The notes under the pieces: generated by a model
The model's database searches: none
What the model was told of the DNA's origin: nothing
What the model saw: only the letters and a program-made list of their open reading frames with translations
Made by a program: the position numbers and the translations under genes
Part shown: positions 46,525-59,513 of the stretch, in pieces
How the letters are laid out: each line of letters starts with the position of its first letter
How positions within the stretch are numbered: position 1 is the stretch's first letter
Assembly (NCBI RefSeq): GCF_000182925.2
Contig: NC_026501.1
Location: 6,427,917 to 6,491,916 of the forward strand
Direction: 5' to 3'
DNA from: Neurospora crassa OR74A
Taxonomy: Eukaryota; Ascomycota; Sordariomycetes; Sordariales; Sordariaceae
DNA length: 64,000 bases

Positions 46525-48348
46525 ACCATCGTAATGAGGGCTGGCAAGGTTCAGGCTCGTGGCCCATGGGTTGCTGTACCAAAATGGGCTGGCGGCCGCG
46601 GCCTCTCAGTGGTTCTTTCAGAGACACACCTCCTGCCAAGCCTTGACCCAGACCAGACTGCCCCTGCCCGTATCCACTCGCGAGTCACTGCAGCGCTAGC
46701 AACCCAATCAGGGACGTGGGGCCAGCCATGGCAAGCTGAAGGCTCCCGCGGCTGCGCACCAGGCCAGCTGAAAACGCTGGAACTTGGCTCCCGATCGGGA
46801 AACCCAATCTGAGGTGAACCTTGCAAGGAACTCCATCCCGGCCAACTCCTGCTTCGCTTGCGACCAGCTGCCCTGCACCGCAACTCAACTGCCTCCTCCA
46901 TCACTCACGCTCCATCATTGCCATCATGGTCCCTGCCAGCCAGCCAGTCCGTTTCGACCTTCCATCCATCCATCGAACCAGAAGAAATGAACAAGCCGAG
47001 CCATCATCGTCCATCCCACCGACCCCGCCTTGCCGATCCCTGACGAGCTTGTTTGGTTGAGCCGCATGCGCACAGTTCTCCTGCCCTTCCATCGAGTCCA
47101 ACTGTCCAACAAAAGTCGTTGGCCTGCTGTTCCAGATTGACGTGGCACTGACAGCAGCAGCTCGTACTTCTTCGTCCGACCGACGGGACCCACGAGCCAT
47201 CTACACTTGACCATGCCGCGCTGGATTGGATCTACCGACTGCCAACTCGTCCATCGACGAAGCTCTGCGACGGGTACCCGGCGCGGTGTGATGACGGCAT
47301 TCACCACGTCTACACCAATTGTCTGAACCGGACAGACGGGGCTAAGCACAGTCTTCAGCTTCCTTTGACGATGACTTGTCGCATATCAGAACCTCATTGT
47401 TGGTTGTTGCTGCCGGCGTCAAGCACACAATGAAGCTGGTTGGAATGATGGGAGCATCAGCAGGCACACTGCAATGGCCACATGGAAGCGTGTCGAGCGA
47501 GGTGTGTGTGCGTGCTATGGGACGGCGGCCCAAGATTCGGCATACTGATCGGGGCAAACCCCACGGGCTGCGACAGTGGGAAGACGCGTTTTCTTGTTAC
47601 ACGGCATCAACAATCACTATAGCATCCTCTACATACTGCGCAGGCTTCGTGCCTGGATATCCGTGCTACATCAGGTCAAGATGTCCTGAAAACAGCCCAG
47701 CTGACCACGAGCACAGCATACTGCCCCAGGTCATCCGCCGAGAACATTGAAAGCCATGACCAATGGCAACTGCCCAAATTGTCTTTCCCTCGGGTGGCTT
47801 TCTGGACGTCATCAACTCGGCCTTGGAGATGCGTGTCCTCTAGGCTGGCATGGTTGGGGGGATTTAGACCTGAAACGATATGCACGGCTTCCCGACGCCT
47901 CAATCACTTCCCTGCACAATGTCTTCAAAAGGCCAGAACGCTCTGGGGGGGCTCCTCGTTCTAGACTTCTTGTTGACACGTGCACAAACTGTTCCATCTG
48001 ACCATTCAGGTAATTCCCCAGACTCTGCTCCGAATACTGTACTGAGCATTATCAGCTTCTACTGCGTTACGGGCGACGAGTGTATCTATTGTCGGAAGCT
48101 TCAGGAGCTTCAAGAGCTCCAGGGATCTCCCCACAATTGTCTATTTGACAAGCTCCCCTTGTTAAGCTAGCGCAGGCCATCCGCTTTCAACTTTGTTCCG
48201 CGGGAAAACTCGGCAAGGCCCGTTCCAGAGGCTCTTTTCCTTGCCAGTGTTCGCTTCTTACGGGCCTGAGAGATGGGTTGACCATCGACGTCACTTGAAT
48301 CACTGATGTACTCTTGTGGATTCTTCCTCCGCCTTGGGATCCTTGTCT
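46525..48348. other. Intergenic stretch, no supported gene
   Basis: Normal composition with many overlapping open frames on both strands; none has a domain, a convincing start and splice pattern, or a signal peptide. Confidence 0.4.
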
Positions 48349-49984
48349 TTACACGAACAGCTCAAAGTCAAGGATGGCGATAGCTTGACTCTCCGCAGCT
48401 TGCTTGGCCGAGTTGACTGGATTGCTGCGAGCGAAGACCGACAGCACATTGTCGTACTCCAGCCTGGCTGAATCCACCAACGGCTCTCCGCCAAGGCCAT
48501 CTCCTTTCCAAACTTCTCGGTAATCGGCAAATTCACTAGCTTTGGTGGCCCTCAGAATCCGCATACTCTTCGTGGTCGAGTCTGGAAGGATTGCGTACAA
48601 GTCGCCTGTTTTGCTGACGGCTAGTTGACCACGCTTGCTGCCTTCGGTGATGACTTGCAGTGCCCGCTGCGTCCACGTCCCTAGTCCCTGTCAATCGGCT
48701 TTGCCAGAAATACGAGAACCGTAGCACGGCGATAACTTACCATCTGGCGACCGGTAATAATGTTTCCATAGGTACGTCCCCCCTTCATTCATCATATCTC
48801 TGTTTAATACATGTACACCCCCTTCTTGGTCAACTGCTTGTGCCTCTTGGTTCATCAGGCCCTTCCCCTTGGGTATGTCAAAGGCAGCGATACCACTGCA
48901 GTCATTTTTAATGGTGCGCTCTTTCCCCCGTACACTGGTTGGAAACTTGGCGGGATCCCTTAAGTCGGCAATCACTTCGCCGCAACCGTTTTTCCACACA
49001 TATCCGTCGGCATCGCTATAGGCATAACAAATGTTATGGTTGTTTTCAGCCCCGTTAGGTCCCGCCTGCTGCTTGTGTTTGGTATCGAGCGGATCGTCCC
49101 AACCCGGATATTCTACAAAGCCTCGATATACCCAAGTGACGTAGAGGACCCCGTGGCGGGAGGTCATCCCGTTGACGTACGGACTGCTCTGGACGCCTGT
49201 CAGGTAGGGGCCAATGTATTCATAGCGACCGTCTTTGCCGTTGTAGGTGTAGAGATGATCGTTACCGAGCCCCGCCTTCCCGTCACGGTGGGAGAAGAAC
49301 ATGTTCTCGCCGAGGAAGCCAAACCGGGGGTATGTCACGTCACGGAGCGGCTTGTGGGTAGATAGGATTCCCGGGAGGCAGTCAAGAGTGGCCGAGAAGA
49401 TGTCTGGACGCCAACTGATGGTACGGGGCTGAGAGGCTACGTCCCGCTTTGAGTAGCGGTATCGAAGACTGCTCGATAATTGTGTTGGCGATGGTGAACA
49501 CATAAACAGTAGGTGAGAGAAAGGAGGGAGACGCAACTCACATGTCACAGTGGTGATCGAATGCCAGATGGATTGTTCCATCGCCCGGGCAAATTCCAAG
49601 CGAAATGGTGTTATGACCATCGTCAACGGTTTGCTTGTAGTCACGCAACTCGAGGATTTCCCACCCATAGGCCGTTTTCTCGCTGACTTGGTCTTCGTTG
49701 CTCAGGACAGGCATGTCCAAACGGGGTCGTAAAAGCCTTCTAGCCACGCAAAGATACAGTGTGTCGCCATCATCTAGTCCGGCATTGGACCAGTATGCTA
49801 CGTATTGGTAGCCCTTGAAGGTGACTATGGCGTCCTGCTGGAACGCGTAGGCGTTGAGTTTGTGTTTGCGACCTGGGGTGGCAGATCGACATCCCAAGTT
49901 CGTGACGACGGGTTGAGGCAGCCGCACGTGTGCGGTGTCGATGTTCTGGTGCCCCAGCTTCGGCATTGGATCGCTGGGAAACAT
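48349..49984 (-). CDS. BNR-repeat-containing protein (BNR_4-like)
   Basis: Exons 49984-49542, 49468-48741 and 48680-48349, with introns of 73 and 60 bp (donors GTGAGT and GTAAGT). The product is about 500 aa. It shows features of the BNR_4 family: GYQYVAYW, DDGHNTISLGI, HLAFDHHCD then RYRYSK, and repeated Asp/Gly beta-propeller turns such as SDADGYVWK and YRSPDGTW. Bacterial and fungal relatives sit with polysaccharide-degrading enzymes; the reaction is not established. The ATG at 49984 is the first in frame. The frame extends upstream to a TTTCAG acceptor at about 50014 with a hydrophobic stretch (VVTVILL). A further 5' exon encoding a signal peptide is therefore likely. Confidence 0.8.
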
Positions 49985-50014
49985 CTCGCACAGGAGGATG
50001 ACGGTCACTACTGA

Positions 50015-52371
50015 AAGGCGAGATCCCGATACACCGTGTTATAGAGAATTTATGGGAGGTAAGGTAAAGAGGAGAGCATTCACACAGTCGGGTGCTACTT
50101 TGATCAGAACACTTCATGTTCCACAGTGCCTTGTACATCCGACCGATACCTTCACCTCAGACGAACTGACATTCTCTATGGAAACCCTTCTGGCGAACCA
50201 TCAGATAAACATCATCGAACATGGTCTAATAGCATTTATATATTCAGGCTCGCCAAGTTGAGACTTGCGGGCTAAACGCATCCCAACGTTGCGTGTGGCT
50301 CTCACTTTACCTAAGTGTTCTTTCTTGAACCTCCAGCACGCGGTATCAAACCGGGTCCAATAGTATTGTACCGTCTCCTGATTTGTGGATGATTTACTTT
50401 CCGGCCAATCCTCCTCGCTTTTTGCACATCAGTCCTGGAAAGTTCGTTAGCTCGGTACCTCTACTTACAGGGGTCTTGAGTGGAAACAGGGCGGAAGACA
50501 GAGTGCCTCTGCATGGCCTGTAACTTTACCTACCGATTATAGAAGGTGAGGAGGGGAGGCTCTAGGTGACTTCCCTTTGGCGGTTCAACTCTTTCTCACC
50601 TTAGAGGCAATATCAATGGATTTCACCTACCTAATCAGATCGCATGTATAGACGTATCCTGTTGTACCAATCCCTTTCCCTTTATCATTCCCCTGTAAGA
50701 AGATAGGTAGTAGTGGGGCGCGTACCAAATAAGCAAACTGCCATGTAGAAGGACTGATGTTTACCCTTACCCCAATCCCTACCTGACTATGCAGATATTT
50801 GATAGGTACTCTAACACTCAAATCGCACTTGGAAACTACCAGGTCACCAGGTGTGTCGCGAACCGATTTTACAGTGTGACAGAGGCGAACACAATTCGCA
50901 CTCATTTAGGCGGTTGTAGTCAGGTGTTGGCGATGGGGATGAGGCTTGAATTGGGTTCTGGAAGCCCTTTCCCTCTCAACCGTCCCCGAAACTCCATAGA
51001 AGGTACCTAACCGTCTATGTACGTAGCGCGGATTTACCCCGGAGAAATAAAGAGACCAAACAAGGGAGTGTGCTACCCCAACTTCCCATTCACTTATCCC
51101 CGCGCCGACGCCGTGATCATTATCGCCACGCCGTTCGGTGGAACAACTGGCCTCTGGAGAAATCCACGTTTCTTTGGTATGCTATTCTTTGACAATGGCG
51201 GGTGTCCTGAACTACGAATTATATAGCTGAATATATTGCCTGGTGCCGATGGTTCCCTTCTTCGTCTGTTCTGATTCTGGCTCGAGGTAAATGTTATAGA
51301 CCAAACACAACTTAAAATACCTACATATTTAGTAATCACGATAGTCTCTGGATTCAAGCTCAACTAAAAAAGACTCTCACAACCTCGGCTTGGCTCTTCA
51401 AATCCGACTTGCAGCTTTCACTATACGACTCTACTAGAGATCATGCCTCGGGTTGTTAGGTCGTCGCTGGCGGGATGTGGGGTACAAACTCGGCCCCATA
51501 AAACCCCATTCCCTTCTCCTCCTCAGCAGTGACTTAGGTTAGGTCCACAGCGGACTCACAGTGGATTCGACTCGCGCTTCCAAGCCTTAGCTTTGCCCCC
51601 ATTTCCCGGGCCGTATCCCCAGAGTCCACCTTGTGGAGTTGGTATTAGGAACCCCGGGCACGACGGCATCAAGGCGACATCGACAAGCACAGGTTTCACT
51701 CTGGCCATTCCCCCGTCCTCGATGGACTTCTTGCATATTTGCAATATCTCTGATTTCCACACTGCTTCGGCCTCGATATCCTCCAGTCCTCCACCACCAC
51801 CACCGTCCACACGAAGGACAAGCATTGGTTCTTCTCCGCACTTTGTTCACGTCCATTTGACTCCATGACTGGCATGGGACCAATAGGCTAATACCAAGCT
51901 TTGAGCTTAGCATGCTTACCCCGTGCTTGGCACGTGGAACACCGTGACCAGAGATGCTCATCCAGACATCCCGGGGCCGTTGGTTTGTTCACGTCTTCTG
52001 ATTGGCGGGGCCTTCTACCTTACACGGCATGCATTGTCGGGATTCTGAGGGGAGTAGCAGGTGCGGAGGACAAAGGGACAAGGGGGGAAAGAAGGCTACT
52101 CCACGGAGATCTGAGGAAACATGGAGGCTTGGGGGATGGCGGCGGCGACAGTATGCAACACAGTCTGACGACCTCTTGAAGCCACTCGGAAGAAGAGGCC
52201 GAGCCCAGATCTCCAGCCTCCAGCCTCCAGCCTCTTGTCCTTCATTCCCATCATCTTTCTAATGGTACTTGCTATCGCTTACTCGGGACTGTTTGCCCCG
52301 TGCAATTATTCCCTAACAGATTGCTACAGAAGCGTTTCAACAAGATATACCAAGTACAGATGTGCCCACTG
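50015..52371. other. Intergenic, no supported gene
   Basis: Contains the likely missing first exon of the BNR gene (about 50030-50250). Otherwise only short frames, including overlapping ones at 51.6-51.9 kb on both strands. A CCTCCAG triplet repeat is at about 52215-52235. Confidence 0.4.
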
Positions 52372-52788
52372 CTAACATGTGCCAGATAAGACAGTAGCAA
52401 ATACGACACTCTTTTTCTTCAATGTCCTCACAAGCAAGGCAAGAGACGACAAAAAGGGAGGAGCCAGTTGCAGTGCAACGTCCCCCTCCCCTTGGTGGAA
52501 AAAATGCCACCGGTAGTGGGCGAACAGGGCAGGGGGCCAATCTTTTGCCCAGTTGGAAGAAAGGCACACTCTAGCTCCAATTCTGTTGCCCTTTAGATGC
52601 CATATCTTGTACTCGCAGAAAGGGAAACGGGCCGGAGTCCATCCATGCTTCTCCAAAACCTTGACTCCAATCAGGCCCAGTAAAGAGCAGCGAGAGCATG
52701 TGCAAAGGCGTACAGTGTATTCATCTTGTGCGATACAAGCGAGCAAACTAACTATTGTGACAAGAGGAATTCGGGGCCGCGGCATCAT
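52372..52788 (-). CDS. Possible small secreted cysteine-containing protein
   Basis: Intronless frame of 138 aa from the ATG at 52788. Residues 1 to about 20 (MMPRPRIPLVTIVSLLACIA) look like a signal peptide. The following 60 residues hold five cysteines (CTCSRC, FCEYK, RVCLSS) and a Trp-rich patch. No domain recognised. It lies upstream of, and divergent from, the transporter at 53248. Size and composition fit a small secreted protein, but chance frames of this length occur. Confidence 0.3.
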   Translation of the reverse strand: MMPRPRIPLVTIVSLLACIAQDEYTVRLCTCSRCSLLGLIGVKVLEKHGWTPARFPFCEYKIWHLKGNRIGARVCLSSNWAKDWPPALFAHYRWHFFHQGEGDVALQLAPPFLSSLALLVRTLKKKSVVFATVLSGTC

Positions 52789-53247
52789 GAATCTGGAGTA
52801 TGGGGTAGTGTATCTCACTAAGCCTACACAGTCAAGCCCTCAAATCGCTAAGAAAGTGAGACTTACAGGTTGACCTTGCATGGGCTGTTCAAGAACTGGC
52901 CGAACTGGTGTTGCACCGCTTTGCTCCAAGACATACAGGAACTACATAAGGGTTCCGGACACCGGCACCGTCACTTTCTACTTGCTATTATATTACCCGG
53001 GGGCTGGATGACACTCTTTATTCTCGTGAGCGTTTCCCTCTTACATCTCATCCAACAAACCTTTCCTAGGTACCAACGACTCAGCTCCGAATCAAGGGAT
53101 TACACCCTTTGGAGAAGACTTCTCACTTATCGGTTAACATCTATCCGGGGTCAAAGAGGCCTCGAAGGCTGTTCATCACCTCACCCCAGACACAAAAAAA
53201 AAAAGGCCATCTTATACGAGAGAGTGCGACCTTACCAAGCCGTCAAG

Positions 53248-55068
53248 ATGGGTCTTTCGATAGGAAATAGGATCCTCCGGAAAATTGTCAAAAATGAGGC
53301 CATGGCAGAAGATCCCCCAGAGATCTATGGCTGGCGTGTCTATCTCCTAGCGTGCTCTGTGAGTCCACGTCCCTGTGCCTAAACAGCATCACCCCAAAGG
53401 ATCTTTTCCTGCTAACCTTTACATCTCCATGACAGGCCTGCTTCGGCGCCATGTCTTTCGGCTGGGATTCCTCCGTCATCGGCGGCGTCATCGAACTCGA
53501 ACCCTTTAAACACGACTTTGGCTTCATCGGCAACGATAAAGCCAAGGCCAACCTGGGCGCCAATATCGTCTCTACCCTCCAAGCCGGCTGCTTCCTCGGT
53601 GCGCTGATCGCCTCACCTATAACCGATCGCTTCGGCCGCAAGTGGTGTCTCATCGCTGTCTCCCTGGTCGTCATCATCGGTATCATCATGCAAGCCGCCG
53701 CCTCAGGCAACCTCGCACCCATGTACATTGGCCGTTTCGTCGCCGGCGTGGGCGTCGGCGCCGCCAGCTGCATCAACCCCGTCTTTGTGTCTGAGAACGC
53801 TCCCCGCTCGATCCGCGGTCTGTTGACGGGCCTCTACCAACTCTTCATTGTCACCGGCGGCATGATCGCATTCTGGATCAACTACTCCGTCTCTCTGCAC
53901 TTCAAGGGCAAATCCATGTACATCTTCCCGCTCGCCATCCAAGGTCTTCCCGCCGGCCTTTTGTGCGTCTGCATGCTCCTCTGCCACGAAAGCCCGCGCT
54001 GGCTGGCCCGTCGTGACCGATGGGAAGAATGCAAGTCTGTGCTGGCGCGCATCCGCAACCTCCCCCCAGACCACCCGTACATCGTCGACGAGTTCCGCGA
54101 GATCCAGGACCAGCTCGAACAGGAGCGTCGTCTCCAGGGCGACGCCACTTACTGGGACTTGACCCGCGATATGTGGACCGTCGCCGGCAACCGCAAGCGC
54201 GCCCTGATTAGTATTTTCTTGATGATCTGCCAGCAAATGACGGGCACCAACGCCATCAACACGTACGCGCCTACCATCTTCAAGAACTTGGGTATCACCG
54301 GCACGTCGACTAGCTTGTTTAGTACCGGCATCTATGGTATTGTCAAGGTCGTTAGCTGCGTCATTTTCTTGCTGTTCTTGGCCGACTCGCTGGGTCGTAG
54401 ACGTTCGCTGCTGTGGACGTCGATTGCGCAGGGTCTTGCTATGTTTTATATTGGCCTTTATGTCCGCATCTCGCCGCCGATTGATGGCCAGCCGGTGCCG
54501 CCTGCGGGTTATGTAGCGTTGGTGTGCATATTTCTGTTTGCTGCGTAAGTTCTTTGGTCTTTTTTTTTCTTTTCCTTTTTTACTCCATCTAAACCCTTTT
54601 CTTCCCTTTGCTTCTACTTCCTTTCCCCCAATGCCCATTATTTGTACGCTACTAAACGTTGTACCACTTAACAGTTTCTTCCAATTTGGCTGGGGTCCTG
54701 CCTGCTGGATCTACGCCTCGGAAATCCCCGCCGCCCGCCTGCGCTCCCTCAACGTGTCCTACGCCGCCGCGACGCAGTGGCTGTTCAATTTCGTCGTGGC
54801 CCGCGCCGTGCCTACTATGCTGGTCACGGTCGGCCCCCACGGTTACGGCACCTACCTCATCTTTGGCAGCTTCTGCCTCAGCATGTTTGTCTTTGTCTGG
54901 TTCTTCGTGCCCGAGACAAAGGGTATCTCGCTTGAGCACATGGATGAGCTGTTTGGCGTTACTGATGGGCCTGCCGCTGAGAAGTCGTCGGTGCATGGTG
55001 GAGATGATGTCGGGTCGGAGATGGGGAAGGGGGATCAGAAGTCGAAGCATGTGGAGGTTTATGTTTAA
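53248..55068 (+). CDS. MFS sugar/quinate-type transporter
   Basis: Exons 53248-53358, 53436-54544 and 54675-55068, with introns of 77 and 130 bp (GTGAGT and GTAAGT donors). The product is 537 aa with about 12 membrane segments, normal for the fungal sugar porter family (PF00083). Signature motifs are present: DRFGRK after TM2, [10 protein letters not shown] before the central loop, CQQMTGTN in TM7, DSLGRRR after TM8, and [15 protein letters not shown] at the end of TM12. It should import a hexose or related polyol/quinate by proton symport at the plasma membrane; the substrate cannot be fixed from sequence. It is convergent with the P450, 269 bp apart. Confidence 0.93.
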
Positions 55069-55337
55069 GTCCTTGTTTTTTTTTTGTTGTTTTTTGAGTA
55101 GGTATGAAAAGGGTCAGGAAAAGAAGAGATGTTTTGATGGCTTCTCGATTCAGGAGACAAAGGAAGATACAGTCGCGTTCGTCCCCTAGTATGGGATAGA
55201 TGATCGAATGAAGATATCTTTCCGCGATTATACAGGGGATTATGGCGCCAGGTTAGTAGTCATGGAGCTTGCTCTATACTTGACGGTTAATACTTGTGAA
55301 CGCCAACATTCACAACATGTGTCGACGTTCAAGACCA

Positions 55338-57080
55338 TCAAGACACCGACCGTTCAGTTGCCTCTACAAGGAAGTCGTGCGTCAGGAATAAAGCACCCGC
55401 GTTCATCTCCTTCCAGGGTTCTGCCGCATTGGTTACACTCCAGTCGAAATTCCGCATCAACTTGCCATGATGTTAGCAAGCATCGTACCCAAGTGTGTTG
55501 AAAATGAATGTTTCCAAAGGTAAGTAACCTCAACATACCCCAAAAATAGCCTTTCCAATCTCCATTAGTGCAATTGGCTTTCCGAGGCACTGGAACTTGC
55601 CATAACTAAAAAGCATCTCGTGGACCAGGTTCATCTGGGCCAGCTTCTTAGGATCCTCCTCATTCAGCCACCTCTCAGGCCGGTAGCAATCGGCATCCCC
55701 TCCAAAAATCTTCTGGTCCCTGTTCAGTCCCCAGACACAGTAGCCAATATTGGTACCGCCAGGAAGATAGACCGTCTTACCCTCCACTGTCACGGCATCT
55801 CCCTCAGGCGGCACCTTCTTCTGGGAAGAGTTGGTCACTGGAGGGTGCATCCGCATGCCCTCCTTGCAGCATGCCCACAGATAAGGAAGCTGCCTTTGCG
55901 TAGCATTGGAAACAACACTCGGGTACGGCGGCGCTCTTCCATCTTTAACCGCGGCATCTACCTCGGCCTGAAGTTTGGCATAGACACGCGGGTTAGTAAC
56001 GAGGTACAGCATGATGCATCGCATGGAAGTGGCAGCGGTCTCGGCACCGGCAAGGAGCTGGAGAATGGACTCAGTAACGAGTTGCTCTTTGTCCAAGCCA
56101 TGCCGGAACCACGAGGCGAGCATGTCGCTCCCCTTGGTCATGCCGGGGTCGTCCTCAAGACGTTTAGAGATGATTTTGCGAGTGTTGGCCGTCATCGCTC
56201 CGAAGCCAGTCTTTGCTGTGTCCGATGGTCCCAAGAGATGCATGAGTGGCGTGTCGAGTACGAGCTCTGTCAGTCCAAGGCCCCACAGATACGTGATTGC
56301 GTTCATGCCCTGATCGGCATGCTTGATGTAGCCATTCACATCTTGATCCGAAAGAAGCATCCCAAACGGCTCGCCAAACCCAATATGGCTGATGACATCG
56401 AGGGCGAGGTACTGAGCTTTCTGTGCGAGATCGAATGGGTTTGTCTTGATCTCGGTCGAGCGGTACTTGGTCCGAATCAGTTGGACTAGTTCTGCAACGT
56501 GAATATCTACCGAACTCTCGAGCTCACGGTTTTCCTTGCCAGAATACTGTGATGTGACCAAGTGGCATTAGCGATCAAGCTCACGAATTCTTTGCCTGCA
56601 AAGGGGTTCTCACCCCGCCAGCCATCTGAGCTCTACGCTTGGTGTGCATGTTATCGTCGAGCTCGCTTAAAATGTTGTCGCTGTTCGGTTGGAAGCGGGC
56701 GGCAATGTAGAACCATCTGGTTCGCGTGTATCTGTTTCTCGCTCCATTGATGTGTGCCAGCAACTCGAGAGATGTAGTCATCAGCTCGTTGGGTCCGATG
56801 CGAGCAATGGGTCCTTGTTGAAAGTCAGTCGGTGTATGCGAAAGTTACCGGGCTCAAGCTTCGTCTACTTACCGTATTTATCCGTGGCCTCCTTGAACTT
56901 CAAGTGTGGATGTCCAGAAAGGTAGGCAAGGCCATGCCAAATCTCGAACCAGCCAGTGCCGAAGGGTCCTTTGAAATGGCGCAACCGGTAATATTGCTTG
57001 GTCTTGAGGACCGCCCAAATTGCGAGCACAACCGAAGCGAGAAGCCATCGTGCCTCATAGATGAGAGTGGCTGCGCCCAT
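55338..57080 (-). CDS. Cytochrome P450 monooxygenase
   Basis: Exons 57080-56873, 56813-56614, 56546-55539 and 55460-55338, with introns of 59, 67 and 78 bp. The product is 512 aa, full length. An N-terminal membrane anchor (residues about 9-25) targets the ER. The I-helix AGAETAAT, the K-helix EGMR, the PERW element and the heme loop FSYGKFQCLG (Cys456) are all intact. Sequence style is that of fungal pisatin-demethylase-like P450s, but the substrate is unknown. The last exon is only 123 bp and easily missed; without it the protein would stop directly after the heme domain. No biosynthetic core enzyme is nearby. Confidence 0.93.
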
Positions 57081-58380
57081 GGTGAGACACAAGTCCTGTC
57101 AATGAAAGTAGCCAAGCTTGGTCAACAGTTGTAGTGATATTGGAATTACCGCTAAGGAACACTGTCTTTCTTATAGCATCGGAAGTGCTTCTTCACCACG
57201 TCGAATCAACTTGTCTCGCTTGGTCGACTGGTATTTTTTTTTTTTCTTTACAAATCCCAGTCCTTTTCGCACGCCCTTCGGCACCATGCCTACGGTGGTA
57301 TCGATGTTACCGTGCCGTTGGTTGGAAGGGGAGTATCATGATCTGAAGCTTCTATCAGCAAATTAGTAATGCAACTCACAATAGCGTAACTTTGTCCACT
57401 TATCATATACGGTACTGATAGTCACGACGGCCACAAGAATAATATAGATGAATCTTGAATTCTTACCTCAGACTCTCTGCTTGGTTGGTCTCACCGTCCA
57501 CTCGGCCTCTGGAACATTTTCCGCGGCGCCGCTGGAATGCTAGTCCCGTCGTGGGGACCTAACCTTATATGTATTCTGTTTCATATGGAAATCAACATGT
57601 TCTGAAGCCTTTTTCGATTTTGGGTCTAGATATCTTTGAGCCTTGGCCGGCAGTGGTGGTTGCTAGGTAAAAGAGGGGTTGAGGGCAGGGAGTAGGTATG
57701 GGTGCGTGTGCTATGCGAGGTCCTTTGCGGATATCTTCTTGACATGATGTAACACGGTTGGTGAAGTTGGTGATCTGAAGTTTGCTAATTATCGTTTTGG
57801 GGGAATTTGGAACTGTGACGTGTGGAAATCGAGCCATTCACCCCGCCTCCAGTGCATTAATGCAGAGCTTACTTGCGGCCAAACGCGCTCCTTTTAGATC
57901 TGCCACCTGCTATCGGGTGCGACACATCTCCGCCAGCAGCAGGACTGCCCTTGCTCTTACTCATTTTCTTGTCATACAAACAAGACTTTGACAACACAAA
58001 GAGCCTACACAGTTCTTACAGGAACGTTTTATGAAGGGGACAATGCATGATAGACGCAAGATTAAAGGCTGTTAGACTCAGTCGCAGTTTTGTTACAAAC
58101 ATGTCCCAAGCTCCGTTAACAAAGGCATCCGTTGTTTTGTTTTGCTAACTAGAGATAGGCTGAACTTTGCATCAGCAGAAACCACCACGGACTTGATGGG
58201 GGATGTCCGGTGTGCGCCAACCAACACGGCGTGTCAATATGACGATTGACTACTGTCGTTCCTGAATGCTTTTCACCATGATATTTCGGAAGGCTCGCTC
58301 TTTCCTCTTCAGTTTTGTTTTGTCTCGCCAAGAGAGCAGGAGGTTTGAACGTTGTTATTATCCAGCTCGTTCTTACCTTT

Positions 58381-58411
<31 letters not shown>

Positions 58412-58465
58412 TACGGTCACACCTCAACTGCTAGCCAACCCATCTGACGTCCTTTCTTGCCCACA
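57081..58465. other. Intergenic region with a poly-C tract
   Basis: P450 upstream region (57081-57600) and the ankyrin gene upstream region. A run of 28 C residues is at 58381-58408, 58 bp before the ankyrin start codon. No gene recognised. Confidence 0.5.
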
Positions 58466-59034
58466 ATGTTTATTACACCCCAAGAGTCCCACCTGATTTC
58501 CGTGCGCGCGGGGCAGGGCGATCTTGCTGGACTTGCCATTATCGTCAAGAGTCTTGCCCAGCGGGAAAAGGTGACCGAAGCAGAGGTCTTGATCTCATGC
58601 AAGGACGACTTCCAGAGAACGGCGGCGCATATTGCAGCTCAGCTGGGACAAAGATGCAAGTCACTCGAGCCGCCCACTGCCAATCGAACAATCCCGCATT
58701 TACGCTTTTTTCCTGTTGTTACGATAGAGACTAATAATGGAGCTTATCGGTGTCAGCTTCAATCGAGACATTGGCAGCCCTGCTCGACTCAAAAGAGGAC
58801 AAGACCACTTATTTCAACATGGCGAATCGCTTTACGGGCGACCGGCCGGTCCATACAGCAATGCGTTTTGGCTACCTTGAGGTCTTGAGGACACTGGTCA
58901 TGCATGGCGCTGACCCGACAGCCAAGAACCGATTCGGAGATACGGTATTAGACTATCCGGGGGAATATGAGATGGACGAGGTCAAGAGCATTGTCGACGA
59001 ATACAGGGCAAGGTTTCCACAGACCACGACATGA
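58466..59034 (+). CDS. Small ankyrin-repeat protein
   Basis: Exons 58466-58655 and 58757-59034; product 155 aa. Ankyrin consensus is visible in DDFQRTAAHIAAQLGQ (first repeat) and in DRPVHTAMRFGYLEVLRTLVMHGADPTAKNRFGDTVLD (second repeat, split here by description only). No GT donor keeps the frame; a GC donor in the context GAT/GCAAGT, with acceptor TGTCAG at 58756, joins the two ankyrin segments exactly. Probably a cytosolic protein-binding adaptor; partner unknown. Confidence 0.75.
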
Positions 59035-59513
59035 GTACGTTGGCGAGGGAAGAGAAGACAGCAAGTATGTATCAAACGAAGGCATCAAGGAGTTGGCACC
59101 GCCTTCTAATCGGGCGGAAGTCGAGCAATGAGCATGTATTTTCCGGAAGGCCCAAACACACCACGTTCCCTATCTGCTGGTTCAGTTGTCCACTGATCCT
59201 CCTTCCTACACTGGCAGGCTGGGTCTCTCGTGCTGAATCGAGAAGGCGGTCGTCTTCAAGGCTTGGAACTGACGTCAAGAACGGGCCAAAGGAAACATGT
59301 ACTGGGGGTGCTCTCCTTCCTTGTGAGTGAAGATGGAGAAAGCAAAATTGATCATGAAGGTTTTGGTTTTCTCTTTTACTGTACTGCCCAATATCCCTTC
59401 ACGATCTCGCCATGCATCAGTTTTCATGAGCAAGCATCATTCCGAAGACGGGCTTTTGGCTGAACACCCTGCATAGTACTTAGATTTGATATCAATTCGA
59501 CCTCTTCTCCATC
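59035..59513. other. Intergenic, no gene seen
   Basis: 3' flank of the ankyrin gene and promoter of the next gene. Short frames only. Confidence 0.5.

Noticed and set aside
47376-48170. Plus-strand frames of 84-124 codons between the mariner island and the BNR gene
   Set aside because: No recognisable domain, no convincing start context or splice signals, and overlapping frames of similar length exist on the other strand.
53703-54638. 311-codon minus-strand frame, Arg/Glu-rich
   Set aside because: Antisense shadow of the GC-rich transporter exon.
48349-57080. Secondary-metabolite gene cluster
   Set aside because: A P450 and a transporter are present, but there is no polyketide synthase, NRPS, terpene synthase, prenyltransferase or cluster regulator in the window.
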